A DNA stretch of 64,000 nt from positions 1 to 64,000 of the forward strand of contig JAZKJV010001874.1 of NCBI GenBank assembly GCA_037367405.1, in the 5' to 3' direction. The notes under the pieces are model-generated. The model was not told the origin of the DNA and did not search any database. It saw only the letters and a program-made list of their open reading frames with translations. Numbering within the stretch: the stretch's first letter is position 1; the number at the start of each line of letters is the position of its first letter. The DNA comes from Ottelia alismoides. Taxonomy: Eukaryota > Streptophyta > Magnoliopsida > Alismatales > Hydrocharitaceae. The position numbers and the translations under genes are program-made. Shown piece by piece: positions 12,531 to 22,985 of the stretch.

Positions 12531-14365
12531 TCATCGTCCTCTCTTAGCCGGCTCAACATCCCAACACTCGCATCTCCTAACGAGTGCATCAGCTGATCTT
12601 CTTTGCAAATGACCAAACCATCTTAAGCAGTTTTCTCGCATTTTATCATTGATCAGAGCTACACTAACTTTCTTTCTTATTGCATCATTCCAAATCTGAT
12701 CTTTACATGTGTGTGTGTGTGCGTATGTCCACACATCCACCTTAGCATTTTCATTTCTACTACAGTTATTCTCTGCACATGTCTATGGTTTACAAGCCAA
12801 CATTCATATCCATAGAGCATAGAAGGACTCACGGCTGCTTTGTAAAACTTTCCTTTAAACATTAAAAGAATTCTCTTATCACAGTGAATAGCAGAGGCTC
12901 CTCTCCACTTTAGCCAGCCTGCATTTATTCTATTAGTAACATCTCCATCAATTTCCCCATCATGTTGCAATATAGATCCTAGATATCTAAAAGAATCTCT
13001 TTTCCGAATGTTATCATCACCGATCTTCACCTCGATTCCTTCTCCATTGCCTCCATCAAAGGGACACTCCATATATTTCATCTTATTCATACTTATACGA
13101 AATCCTTTAGTCTCCAACTCATGTCTCCAGACCTCAAGCTTCTCATTTACTCCATATCTAATATCGTCAATCAACACAATATCATCACCAATAACATACA
13201 CCATGGTAACTCATTCTGAATGTGACTTGTCAACTCATCCATAATCAAAGTAAAAAGAAATGGACTCAAAGCTGAACCATGATGTTAACCAATTTTGATG
13301 TCCAAATAGCCAGTCTTCCTAGACGGGGTCCATATACAAGATAAAGCCCCGTCTAGGAAGACTTGTCAACTCATCCATAATCAAAGTAAAAAGAAATGGA
13401 CTCAAAGCTGAACCATGATGTTAACCAATTTTGATGTCCAAATAGCCAGTCTTCCTAGACGGGGTCCATATACAAGATAAAGCCCCATCACACATGTCCT
13501 TTATGAGGTTAATGTATAGGACGGGTACTTGTCTCTTTTCCAAAACTCTCCACAATATCTCTCGTGGGACAGAATCATAAGCCTTCTCCAAATCAATAAA
13601 GATCATATGGAGGTTCTTCCTTTTAGATCTATAAATCTTCATTGTTCTTCTCAACAAATGGATGGCTTCAATAGTTGAGCGACCTGGCATGAATCCGAAT
13701 TGGTTTTCTTTTACGTTTGAAACTTGCCTCAACCTTCTTTCGATCACACTTTCCCAAATTTTCATAGTGTGATTCATCATCTTGATATCTCTGTAATTTG
13801 AGCAATTTTGAATGTCTCCTTTATTCTTATGAAGAGGCACCACAATGCTCCTCCTCCAATCTTCAAGCATTTTCTTATTTCGCCAAATAACATTGAAAAG
13901 ATTCGTAAACCAAGTCAAACCACACTCACCTTAAACTATCCATACTTCTACAGCGATGTCATCCGATCCTACACCTTTTCCAGATCTTATAACCTTCAAA
14001 GCCTCCTCTACTTCCTTTCTTTGTATCCGTTTATAGCTTGCACGATTCAAGTAACTTTCACTACTATCTAGATCACCCAAAGTAATCTCTCTATTTCCTT
14101 CTCCAATGAAAAGTTTATGGAAGTACGGCTCCCATCTAGTCTCTATATCCTTCTGAGTAACAAGCACATGACCTTCCTCGTCCTTAATGCATCTCACTTG
14201 AGAAAGGTCTTTTCTCTTTCTTTCTCTTGCTTTGGCCAACCTGAATATATCCTTCTGGCCCTCCTTAGAGACGAGATTTTTATACAAAACTTCATAAGCT
14301 TTTGACTTAACTTCGCTTACATCCTTCTTTGATTCCTTTTTCGCTATTTTGTAGTTTGTGACAGT
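12531..14365 (-). pseudogene. Broken LINE reverse transcriptase
   Basis: Recognisable segments in order on the minus strand: GSDDIAVEVW, WRRSIVVPLHKNKGD, NQFGFMPGRSTIEAIHLLRR, HMIFIDLEKAYDSVPRE, then [37 protein letters not shown], and the end LRWFGHLQRR. Active-site motif C reads IGDD where RTE elements usually have FADD. Breaks include stops near 13930 and 13421, a 136-bp tandem duplication at 13225-13486, and a CA-repeat expansion near 12708-12722 after RWMCGHT that shifts the frame. Confidence 0.88.
13225..13486. repeat. 136-bp tandem duplication inside LINE
   Basis: ACTTGTCAACTCATCC recurs at 13225 and 13361, and the following 120 or so bases are identical apart from the junction. The copies are far closer to each other than the LINE is to a functional reading frame, so the duplication came after inactivation. 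Confidence 0.9.
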
Positions 14366-14825
14366 TTCCTTTGTTTAATCCTTAGACATAACTTTAAAGC
14401 ATGTTCTTTTAATTTTTAGATTCTCTTGCATCCCTTCACTCCACCACCAAGCCTCCTTTTGACATGGAGCTCCTCCCTTTGACTCACCTAGCATCTCTTT
14501 GGCTACCATTCGTATACAAGATGCTACTGCCTCCCACATCTTGTTTTCACTTCCGCTACAATGCCAAGATAAGTCTTCTAAAACCTTCTCCCTGAAGCTT
14601 GATTGCTTCAGTGAATGATTCCACCATATAGTTCTAGTGATCTTAGGAACCCTCCTTTTCTTTACCAACCCGTTTATTTGTACATGCAAGGCTAACAAAG
14701 CGATGTTGGATTCTCAAACTCTCTCCTCGGATTACTTTACAGTCTTTACAACACAATCGATCTCTTATCCTCAATGCAAAGTAATCTATTTATATTCTAG
14801 TTGGCCCACTATCATAAGTAGTTAA

Positions 14826-15500
14826 ATGCTCATCCCTTTCTTGAAGAGAGTGTTTGCTATAAAAAGATCATATGCTGTTATAAAATCCAAAATGACCTTT
14901 CCCTCTTTATTTCTATCTCCAAAATCATGTCCTCCATGAACTCTAGCATACCCTGAAGCATCTTTTCTCATATGTCCATTAAGATCTCTACCTATGCAAA
15001 ATCATCTCTCTTTGTGGGATTCCTTGTAAAATATTATCCAGATCCTCCCAAAAAGCTTGTTTAGTCCTTTCATCTAAACCAATTTGTGGTGCGTAAACTG
15101 AGATGATATTCAGAAATTCTTCTTCAAGCACTAATTTTAGCAAAATAATCCTATCCCTGAATCTTTGCACCTAAACTACACAATCCTTCAAATCCTTGTG
15201 AACAACTACTCCAACACCGTTTCTACCCTTATCTTTACTTGAATACCAAAGTTTAAAGCATGTCTTCTCGATCTCCCTTGCTTTCTCTCCAACACATTTA
15301 GTCTCTTGAAGACATAGTATATGAATCTTCCTTCTTTCCATCATATCCACTATCTCCATCAATTTTCTAGTTAAAGTGATAATGTTCCAACCAATCCGCA
15401 ACTTCTGTTGTAATCTCTTTTGGACTAACTTCTTTACTCGCATGCGTCCATTATGCGAGAACCCTTGCAAATTTTGAATTGCATCCGGACAGTGATGTAG
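14826..15500 (-). pseudogene. Broken LINE endonuclease domain
   Basis: On the minus strand, segments such as WNIITLTRKLMEIVD, ILCLQETKCVGEKAREIE and NGVGVVVHKDLKD match the exonuclease/endonuclease/phosphatase fold of RTE elements; the Glu of QETK is a catalytic residue. A stop at about 15171 separates this from the next segment (LNIISVYAPQIGLDE at 14988-15170), and further stops and shifts follow before the reverse transcriptase. In an active element this enzyme nicks target DNA to start insertion. Confidence 0.8.
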
Positions 15501-15606
15501 CGGAACTAACTTTATTACCCGCACGCGTTCCTCATACAAGAACCCTTGCAAATTTTGAACTACATCCAGGTTGCTATGTAATGGCCCTTACCCTCCTTAT
15601 CCACTA

Positions 15607-16342
15607 ACTTACAAATATTATTCCTTATCCATTATGTGCTAACCAAACATAGAATAGCATGCACTTGCCTACCTTATTCCATCCAATTCCTCTTGTTCTA
15701 ATCCTTCAGCAGGAAAAAATAATACTTATTCTAGTTTATTCGTCACTTTATTTCTGCTTATTACCACCGAACCGAACCCCTAAGAGGAAGAAGGAAGGCC
15801 CATACCACGAACTATGTTGTATGTTTAGCGATCAATATAAGAGGTAGTTGGGGAAATGGGATAGTGCCAGGTGGCGGTCGCGAGGACAATCTTGAAAGAA
15901 GCATCAAGTCTAAATTATGATCACGCTATTTAATATTTGAATCAAATGGAGCAACCCCGCACCAATACACATTATATTTGATAGTTTCTAACCTTGTCAT
16001 TGAGAACCGGTAGATTTTAACAATCACTTACACCATTTAAAATTAGCATCATCAATGAAGGATGCAGCGATCGCGAATAAAGTCAAAATTTGAATGGCTA
16101 TGGACCAATACTCACTGTAGTCTGGAGACTGGAGGTACTCTTACCCTCAATATTTTATTGTAGAACAAAATTTACAGGAAATTAAAATAGACTTGACAAG
16201 ATAGGCCCGTATTTTTCATTATATTAATTTACCCACATGCTAAAATTTCTCCAAGTGACCAAAACTCCCCCAATAATAAAAGTTTCTACTAACCAATGAA
16301 CGCCAATAACCTCCTCGAGTAAAAAAAAGAGCACCGACTCGG
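15607..16342. other. Intergenic; no gene recognised
   Basis: The first part continues the pyrimidine-rich sequence beside the LINE. The segment ATTATGTGCTAACCAAACAT near 15630 resembles the end of a Tourist/Harbinger-type miniature element but I could not pair it with confidence. The rest is unremarkable and leads to the 3' side of the early nodulin-like gene. Confidence 0.4.
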
Positions 16343-16973
16343 TCAGTTCCAGAAGCAGACCAAGACCACCGCCGTCATCACCAAACCAACGATCCGCGAT
16401 CCAACGGCCATCAGTGCCCCTGCAGCTAAATTGGAAGGCGAACCCGTGGGGCCAAACACCATGGGGAAGGAGGCCGAGGAGGCGGGCGGCTCCGCAGCAG
16501 AGGCAGACCCATTGGCGAACAGAACGTCCACCACGAACCTCTGGTGCTTCCCGCAGCGTCCGGGCTCCCCGCTGGCGAAGTAGAGCGCGCCCGCGGACGT
16601 GAGATTGAAGAGGGAGTTTCCGTCGTTCATCTTGACAACCGGCGCGGAGACGTCGCAGGCCTTGAAGGCCTCCTCGGAGAGCTGCACTACCGAGTCCTCG
16701 CTTGGTGGGTAGAGGAACACTGAGTGTGGTACAGATCAGATCCGGAGGAACTATGTTACGGAAAGTAATCTAATGCAGTCTAATGCGGATCTTACTGAGT
16801 GAGTCTCCAATCTTGAAGCGGTGGGTCTTGGACCACGAGGAGTAGACGTTGGGGTTGGAGGAGGAGGGAGGCCCCCAGCAGCGGAGGTCCCCCACGTTGT
16901 ATCGGCGGCAGTGGACGTTGCTGCCGGTGGCCAGGAAGAGGAGGAGGAGGAGGATCGAGGGAGTGCGAGTCAT
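16343..16973 (-). CDS. Early nodulin-like protein (phytocyanin domain), two exons
   Basis: Exon 1 is 16973-16796 and exon 2 is 16719-16343. The 76-bp intron begins GTAAG and ends CTCAG. Splicing gives 184 residues and joins the conserved run GDSL to MFLYPPSEDSVVQL. Residues 1-22 are a signal peptide with a six-Leu core. The phytocyanin domain covers about 24-126 (RRYNVGDLRCWGPP, YSSWSKTHRFKIGDSL, FNLTSAGALYFASGEPGRC). C81 and C115 would form the domain disulfide. The copper ligands of true cupredoxins are missing: the first His position is D68, the Cys is S109, the second His is R114. It is therefore an early nodulin-like, non-copper-binding type. NLT (98-100) is a glycosylation site. A hydrophobic tail (about 160-184) after a small-residue stretch suggests a GPI anchor at the plasma membrane. 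Family roles are in cell-wall and arabinogalactan biology. The frame is intact and the gene much more GC-rich than its surroundings. Confidence 0.88.
16720..16795 (-). other. Intron of early nodulin-like gene
   Basis: The donor is CA|GTAAG and the acceptor CTCAG|TG. It splits an ATG codon after its first base (phase 1). Its position, just after GDSL in the phytocyanin domain, is where I remember plant phytocyanin genes being interrupted. Confidence 0.85.
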
Positions 16974-17870
16974 TCTGATCTGGAGCTCACCGCCTCAGCG
17001 AACGCGCTCTGAGGGATCTGGAGCTCAAAATGCGATGGCAGTAACGTGCAACGGAGCATATCGTGAGGTGGATGGACCTGTCGAGCAATAATTGGCATGC
17101 TTTCGAACAGATAGATCTAGTTTTTCTACCGTGCTGTTAGCGAACCACGGGACAGTGAACGTTTTTTTTTGCTCGCTCCAAGGATGAGCATTTTAAGCAC
17201 GAGAGAGGATGGTTTGCTGTCAAATTCCCTGCTGTTGTAACTGGGGGATCACGAGGGCGGAATGGATTGTCTGCTGCAAATGGGGAGCCAGAAGACTTGC
17301 AGTATTTATTTGAGCCGTTAATCTTGATCGAACGATTCACGTGATTTTGTACGATCCAGATAAATAAAAAGTACAAAATTGTGTAAACTGTTCAATCAAG
17401 ATCGAGCAACTTAAATGGGTACTGCAGAGTCTGTCGAGCTCTCTATTGCAGCAGCCGATCCAGATCCTCACGAGAGATGAACGATCTAACGGATCCTGTA
17501 CTTTACAGCAGAGGATTTCACGACAGAGGATCTACCTCCTTTTAATCACGGTGGTTTTTTCTACCGTGCTTCGGTTACAGCAGACAATCTTCGACTTCAT
17601 GAGCTGAATTAGAAATGTGTCCGCGCCAAATGTCGACGTTGTCTGTTCCGTCGTATTGTGAAGTTGCAACTTAGACATTACATAGAAAAATTACATGTGA
17701 ACATCTTTTCCCTATACAATATGTCGAATGTCTGACAACCCAATCTCGATTCAAAATGATCACGTATAAACATTTTCTAAAATAACAAACAAATTATGAA
17801 TCAAATGTTGCTTTAAATACAAGTAATTCAGTTTGAATATTTTATTATCGGTCACTTCTATAGTATCACA
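16974..17870. other. Presumed promoter side of early nodulin-like gene; nothing else recognised
   Basis: This lies upstream of the minus-strand gene. I see no convincing TATA box close to the start. The stretch 17137-17376 has an open minus-strand frame but no recognisable protein. Confidence 0.35.
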
Positions 17871-17878
17871 TGTTTAAT

Positions 17879-19005
17879 TAGGGATGGATACTGGGTTGGG
17901 CCGACCTGACCTAGTCCGAAGCCCGGCCCAAAAATTCTGCCCCAGCCCAAGCTCAATAGGACATTGGACCGGACCTAGGCCTAAAAGTTCGGTCCAAATT
18001 TACTTCGGGCCAGACTCAGGCTAAGCTCGGCCCAACCCGACCCGATCCAAGGTTCGGCCCATTCGGGGGCCTGAGGAGTTGCCCGAAGTAGGCTCAAACT
18101 AAAGCCCAAGACCCCTCCCAATTTTGGGAGCGTGCCTTAGACATGGTATTTTACACCTTCCCCTCGTGTGACTCCCCTTCAGAACCCTAAACCCAATCTC
18201 AATCGCGATTCGCATACCCCCTCCCTCTCACTCCCAGATATACTCATGTGTGCCTCCTTTCGCCTTAGACCTAGGTGCCATTGGCGACCTCCTCATGCGG
18301 CAACCAAGTCCTCTGAGGTTCCGCCGCTCACTGGCCTCCCCACGGTAGCCACTCTTCCCCCTCCTCCATCCTAGTTTCCCTCCTGCCCACACAACCCCCC
18401 TCCACCTGGCGACCCTATTCCAGAATCAAGACTTAAGAGCCGCAATCAGTGTCCAGTTCCTCCGCCACCCTCCTCCGTAGAGGCTTGAGCCCACTCTCCA
18501 CGATGGTGACCTCCTCAGTACGGTTTGCCCTATGCCTAGAGTTGAATTTTTGTATTGCATTGTTTTTGTCCTCTCACATGTATATGTCATACATGATCTT
18601 CAGGATTTAATCTAACTCGATCCCTTCCTACAACACACACAACCATAAAAGATACATGTCAGTTTCTTATGAATACAAAAATTTTAACATGTTACCCTCA
18701 TCGATATATTTTTTACTCAATCATATATTCAAACATTTTCTTAACGAGCTTGTTTTTAGTTTTTTTCGGGTGCTTGCATCTTGACGAATCATTTGTTTAC
18801 AGGATGGGCCTTTTGTTTTTGTTTTTTTGATTTTAAGGTTGCACCTTTTGTTGACTATAAAGACTATAGTGAAAGATAGTTTGTGGAGATTGGCCGGGCC
18901 TCGGTTTGGGTTGAAGGATAAAAAATTTGTGGGTCAAGGGCCGAATTTTTAAGACAAACGTGGGCCTCGTTTTTCAAGGCCCAACCCGGCCCATGTCCAT
19001 CCCTA
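17879..19005. mobile_element. Non-autonomous hAT-like element (1.13 kb)
   Basis: The ends are inverted: TAGGGATGGATACTGGGTTG on the left against the reverse complement of CCCGGCCCATGTCCATCCCTA on the right. Flanking 8-bp repeats TGTTTAAT (17871-17878) and TGTTTAGT (19006-19013) differ at one base, as expected for a hAT target duplication. GGCC- and GCCCGA-rich subterminal motifs are plentiful at both ends. No transposase is encoded. A GC-rich interior (about 18150-18530) with a short plus-strand ORF might be captured host DNA, but I do not recognise it. Confidence 0.8.
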
Positions 19006-19300
19006 TGTTTAGTGCATCTAGAAATGTTTTTCAAGGGTCAAGTAAGACATAAATTATCTAGTTGAGGCCCCATTTATGAAAAAAAACAACAGGGTTTTTT
19101 ATTATTATTCAAGACCTGAGATCTAATCGTATAAGTGGAGTGGAATTTATGATCTAAGATATAATCATATGCAATATCTATACGGATACGTACACGGTAT
19201 TCACATTAGATCGCAGGCGGTTTTTTCTTCTAATCAACCATCTTATGTTTTTTCTTCTAATCAACCACCTTATTCATCTCAAAGAAGTGTCGATATATAT

Positions 19301-19464
19301 AGGGTCGATCATGTGAGATGAGATTTTGGTAAGATAGTGAGATGGGACATTCTAGACCACTAATTTCAACAAGGAGAGAAAAAGCAAGGAAAGAGAATAC
19401 AGAAACTTGTGGTCAAGAATCTCCCATCTCATCATCTCACAAAATCCCATCTCATAAGATCACT

Positions 19465-19466
<2 letters not shown>
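19301..19466. mobile_element. Foldback miniature element F1, next to (TA)n
   Basis: The left arm (GGGTCGATCATGTGAGATGA) pairs with the right end (reverse complement starting AGGAGTGATCTTATGAGATG), with a spacer rich in purines. It lies between GATATATATA on the left and a long (TA)n on the right. Its terminal motif resembles that of F2 at 19907-20076. Confidence 0.65.

Positions 19467-19508
<42 letters not shown>
19467..19508. repeat. (TA)n microsatellite between elements
   Basis: A run of about 20 TA dinucleotides separating foldback F1 from element M1a. Confidence 0.95.
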
Positions 19509-19512
<4 letters not shown>

Positions 19513-19871
19513 CATATGTGGCTGCCCCCGCCTTATTTGGGCAAATTTTTTATCTTTTTTGAAAAATAACACCATTTACATTCATCCCTATATCCCTCCT
19601 ATATACCATTCAAATTTCGTCAGAAATAGAGACTCATACGGCCTCCATCCGGACAGTAATTTTTTAACGGTAACAGGATTTTTTTAAATCGATACCATCG
19701 AGATAGAGGCCGTAGGAGTCTCTGTTTCTGACGAAATTCGAATGGCATGTAGGAGGGATATATGGATGAATATACATGGTTTTATTTTTCAAAAAAAAAA
19801 TAAAAAAAACGCCGAAAAATGGGTTGGGGGCAGCAATGTTGGCTGCCCCCAGGGGGCAGCCCCATTTTTTC

Positions 19872-19872
<1 letters not shown>
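19509..19872. mobile_element. Foldback element M1a (364 bp)
   Basis: The ends are GGGTCATATGTGGCTGCCCC on the left and GGCAGCCCCATTTTTTCC on the right. The whole sequence can fold on itself. An inner inverted repeat with TTTCGTCAGAAA and GAGACTC-TACGGCCTCCATC lies at about 19615-19653 and returns inverted at 19702-19737. Other copies are at 25759-26147 (same orientation) and 27028-27390 (opposite). It has no coding capacity. The right flank is TA turned into (CA)n. Confidence 0.82.

Positions 19873-19906
<34 letters not shown>
19873..19906. repeat. (AC)n microsatellite
   Basis: About 14 AC units begin directly at the end of element M1a and run to the start of F2. In this cluster such junctions are usually (TA)n, so this may be a mutated TA tract. 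Confidence 0.9.
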
Positions 19907-20076
19907 GAGGAGTGATCCTATGAGAGCAAAAATTTGTAAGAGCATGAGAGCATGCATTCTGGACCACATGATCCAACCAGGAGAGAGACGAGCAGGAGAG
20001 AGAAGACAGGATCATGTGGTCCAGAATGCATGCTCTCATGCTCTCACATTTTTTTGCTCTCATAGGATCACTCTTC
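19907..20076. mobile_element. Foldback miniature element F2
   Basis: Long arms pair almost perfectly: GAGGAGTGATCCTATGAGAG on the left and its inverse at the right end, extending through GAGCATGAGAGCATGCATTC and GGACCACATGATCC to a short purine-rich loop. Arms are about 70 bp. It is flanked by (AC)n and by a TATACATACATG tract. No coding potential. Confidence 0.75.
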
Positions 20077-20181
20077 TATACATACATGTACGTATGTATA
20101 TGTAGATGAATGTATGTATGTCTGTGTGTGTGTGTGTGTGTGCGCGCGTGCGCGTGCGCGTGCGCGTGCGCGTGCGCGTGC

Positions 20182-20245
<64 letters not shown>
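20077..20245. repeat. Compound microsatellite (TATG)n(TG)n(CG/TG)n(TA)n
   Basis: Blocks run in order: TATG/TGTA, TG, alternating GCGCGT, TG again, then TA up to the start of element A. Long open frames here encode only Val-Arg or His-Thr repeats and are not genes. Alternating purine-pyrimidine sequence of this kind can adopt Z-DNA. Confidence 0.95.
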
Positions 20246-20792
20246 GAGGAAAGGGATGCTGCTCTGTGGAGCAGCGAACTTCCCTACTGCACTCATCCGG
20301 ACCGTCCAATCTCATCTGCCTCTACCATTCGATCCAAAGACCGCCCCTCAACACGAAGGCTCCCGCCCAGCCCTACTCGCCCTCTCCATCGCCCGATCTC
20401 CCTCCCCCATCTCGACGCCTCCACCGGCCTCCTCCCCTCTCTCGCACCTCCATCGCCCAGCCTTCCAACGCAACTCCCCTATCGTGCCGTCTCCAGCGCC
20501 TGACTCCTTCCCTACGAAGAATACATCTCCAGGCCCTACTCCCTCTCACTCCTAAACCCCCTCCCCGTACACGGCCTCTCCCCCTCTCCGTGTGCCACCC
20601 CCTCCTGACCTTCATGTGGGCTTGCGTCATCTCCATCTCCCAGTATGGTCCTCCTTATATCTCTATCCAAAAAAATACTTGAAGTTCATGGCGATCTCAG
20701 ATTTACTCGAATTTAAAGAATACCGCAAATGGGTCAAATGGGTTTATGCTCATCAGTCGAAATCTCGCAACAAAATGGCACCTTTGCCCAAC

Positions 20793-21080
20793 TCCCGGTT
20801 GCCAGGGATGCTAACAAGATCTGTAGGAAATTGGTCTCCTGAATGTCCTCCGTTGATTCCGATCTTGACCAGTTTGAGATCACATTGTCACAAGAGCTTG
20901 TGTTAGAGGTGTTGAAGAAGCTGACCAATGCCGGAGTCCTTGTTCTTTCCGTCTTCTGTTATGCTATTATCACCTGATCAAGGCGTTGAGCAAGATCAAA
21001 CAGTTCAGGCTGATATGGAACCTTGTCAATGCCATGGGAGGCAATGTCCTCTTGACGAAGGTGGCGTTCTCGCTTATCGA

Positions 21081-21125
<45 letters not shown>

Positions 21126-21190
21126 ATGGTCAAGAAGATAAAGGAAGCAATCAAGACATTTGATACGATGGAGAACTATGGATTACTACC
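20793..21190 (+). pseudogene. Captured PPR protein gene fragment (copy in element A)
   Basis: Across three frames the plus strand encodes ARDANKICRKLVS, a stop, DLDQFEITLSQELVLEVLKK, LTNAGVLVLSVF, then KIKQFRLIWNLVNAM, LLTKVAFSLIEHIY and KKIKEAIKTFDTMENYGLL. This order matches the N-terminal part of plant organellar pentatricopeptide-repeat proteins, with the degenerate 35-residue helical-hairpin repeat at the end. Stops, a frameshift and an expanded TA/TG microsatellite inside the coding stretch (21081-21124) show it is dead. The sequence after GLL jumps to unrelated DNA, so the 3' part was lost; element B keeps more of it. Confidence 0.75.
21081..21124. repeat. (TA)n(TG)n inside captured PPR fragment
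   Basis: Element B has only GCATATATATGTGATGG at the matching place (about 24902-24918 on the opposite strand). Here the same site holds about 16 TA units and 5 TG units, so the expansion happened after the two copies separated. Confidence 0.9.
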
Positions 21191-21216
21191 GATAAAGGAA
21201 GCAATTATTTCAGTGA

Positions 21217-21447
21217 TCATATTACACAATTTATATTTTTTCGATGGTGGCCCAGAGGCTGCAGTGATGGTTTACTTATCAAGCAAAATGTTTCAGGTGC
21301 TACATCATTGCTAAGATCCGAAGGAGAGGTCTCTTGGACATGACAGTCAGTTCCTTTCAATAATACGACCATGTTCAATTGTAAACCATGGATTTCATCT
21401 CTTAAAATAAAAGTTTCCCTCACCTTGGAAATCCAGTTTTTCCTCAA
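21217..21447 (-). pseudogene. Conserved 76-residue ORF in element A, unknown
   Basis: The ORF begins MRKNWISKVRETFILRDEIH and ends HHRKNINCVI. An almost identical ORF is in element B at 24374-24634, on the strand antisense to the PPR fragment in both. Just before it on the coding strand is TTTGCTAACAG, which resembles a splice acceptor, so it may be a captured exon of a second gene. I do not recognise the protein. Confidence 0.45.
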
Positions 21448-22495
21448 CTGTTAGCAAACATTGGTTGTGCAGTCTGTACACGAGTTCAATATTTTTAACA
21501 TTTGTGTGTGAAAGGTTCTAGTCATTTGATAATCATCGAGAACCAATGAAGGCTATGAAGGAGAAGAAAGCAGCTCGATGAACTAGTCTTCGTTGCTCAT
21601 GTTTCGATAATCAACCAGGAGTTTATTACTATCTTTAAGAATGCTAATGTTGATCAAATTTAAGTAAAATATGGAATGTAAAAGATAGAATTTTGGATTG
21701 TAGTGAAGTTAAATCAATATGTACCAAGATTAGTGTTTTCGATGGGGCATTGAAAGACACAATATAAAAGAGATTTGGATTGAAGAATATCTCGTCCAAA
21801 AACTTCTGGAAGGATATGATACATAGTATCGAATATCAATGAAAGCATTCAATTTATTGACAAATTTGGGCATATAAGATTAGTGGCATATGATTTATTG
21901 AAAAATTTGGTCAAATTGAATATCATATATACACAGGGCATACATAAATTCAAAGTCAAATGCCAATATGTGCATATGAGCAACAATCAACATGCAGTAC
22001 AATCAACAAGGGCGCCCGAGGGAGAGAAAATGGCTTGAGCTGAACCCAAATGAGGGAGCAGCTCAGGGACGAAGGGAGAGAGAAACTAGGGGCGGTGCAC
22101 GGGACCTGGGGAGGAACTAGGATGGCGCGCAGGAAAAGGAGAAGGAGCTGGGGGCCACGCAGGGGAGGAAAGAGGGTACGAGCGTGATTGTAGGAGCTAG
22201 GGGCCGTGCTGGAGATGTATTCTTTGTAGATAAGCATTCAGGCGCTGGATGCGGCACGAGAGGGGAGTTGCGATGGAAGGCCGGGCGGTGGAGGTGCGAG
22301 AGAGGGGAGGAGGCCGGTGGAGGCGTCGAGATGGGGGAGGGAGCTCGGGCGATGGAGTGGGCGAGTAGGGCTGGGCGGGAGCCTTCGTGTCGAGGGACGG
22401 TCTTTGGATCGAACGGTAGAGGCAGATGAGATTGGACGGTCCGGATGAGTGCAGCAGGGAAGTTGGCTGCTCCGCAGAGCAGCATCCCTTTCCTC

Positions 22496-22506
22496 ATATA
22501 TATATA
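22496..22506. repeat. 11-bp TA spacer between elements A and B
   Basis: ATATATATATA is all that separates the right end of A from the left end of B. It is the centre of a roughly 5.4-kb inverted structure. Confidence 0.9.
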
Positions 22507-22985
22507 GAGGAAAGGGACGCTGCTCTGCGGAGCAGCCAACTTCCCTGCTGCACTCATCCGGACCGTCCAATCTCATCTGCCTCTACCGTTCGATCCAAAG
22601 ACCGCCCCTCGACACGAAGGCTCCAGCCTCCCGCCCAGCCCTACTCGCCCTCTCCATCGCCCGAGCTCCCTCCCCCATCTCGACGCCTCCACCGGCCTCC
22701 TCCCCTCTCTCGCACCTCCACCGCCCGGCCTTCCAGCGCAACTCCCCTCTCGTGCCGCATCCAGCGCCTGAATCCTTATCTACAAAGAATACATCTCCAG
22801 CACGGCCCCTAGCTCCTACAATCACGCTCGTACCCTCTTTCCTCCCCTGCGTGGCCCCCAGCTCCTTCTCCTTTTCCTGTGCGCCACCCTAGTTCCTCCC
22901 CAGGTCCCGTGCACCGCCCCTAGTTTCTCTCTCCCTTCGTCCCTGAGCTGCTCCCCCGTTTGGGTTCAGCTCAAGCCATTTTCAC

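Larger units (their letters stand above)
12373..15591 (-). mobile_element. RTE-type LINE, near full length, degenerate
   Basis: A 3.2-kb insertion on the minus strand, flanked by a 15-bp direct repeat CCTCCTTATCCACTA at 12358-12372 and 15592-15606. This fits target-primed reverse transcription. The 3' end is a TTG-repeat tail (ACAACAACAAC on the plus strand from 12375), typical of plant RTE elements, which lack poly(A). The order from 5' to 3' is apurinic endonuclease, linker, then reverse transcriptase with a C-terminal region. Length is close to what I know for plant RTEs. The reading frame is broken many times, so the element is inactive. It sits in a pyrimidine-rich tract whose outer parts (about 12190-12357 and 15607-15680) may be an older miniature element. 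Confidence 0.9.
20246..22495. mobile_element. TIR element A carrying a PPR-gene fragment (2.25 kb)
   Basis: Both ends start GAGGAAAGGGATGCTGCTCT in inverted orientation. The terminal inverted repeats are about 287 bp (20246-20532 and 22209-22495), GC-rich and Pro/Ser-coding by chance. It is bounded by TA runs on both sides, so the target duplication cannot be separated from the microsatellite. The interior holds a PPR fragment (20793-21190, plus) and a conserved minus-strand ORF (21217-21447). No transposase is present. It forms an inverted pair with element B at 22507-25684. A Mutator-like origin is possible but unproven. Confidence 0.8.

Noticed and set aside
20060..20555. Long open frames rich in Val-Arg, Cys-Val, His-Thr or Pro-Ser
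   Set aside because: They are translations of a compound TG/CG/TA microsatellite and of the GC-rich inverted repeat of element A, open in several frames at once.
22117..22892. Overlapping ORFs of 112-147 codons on both strands
   Set aside because: Pro/Ser/Arg-rich products of the terminal inverted repeats of elements A and B, without a domain and open on both strands.
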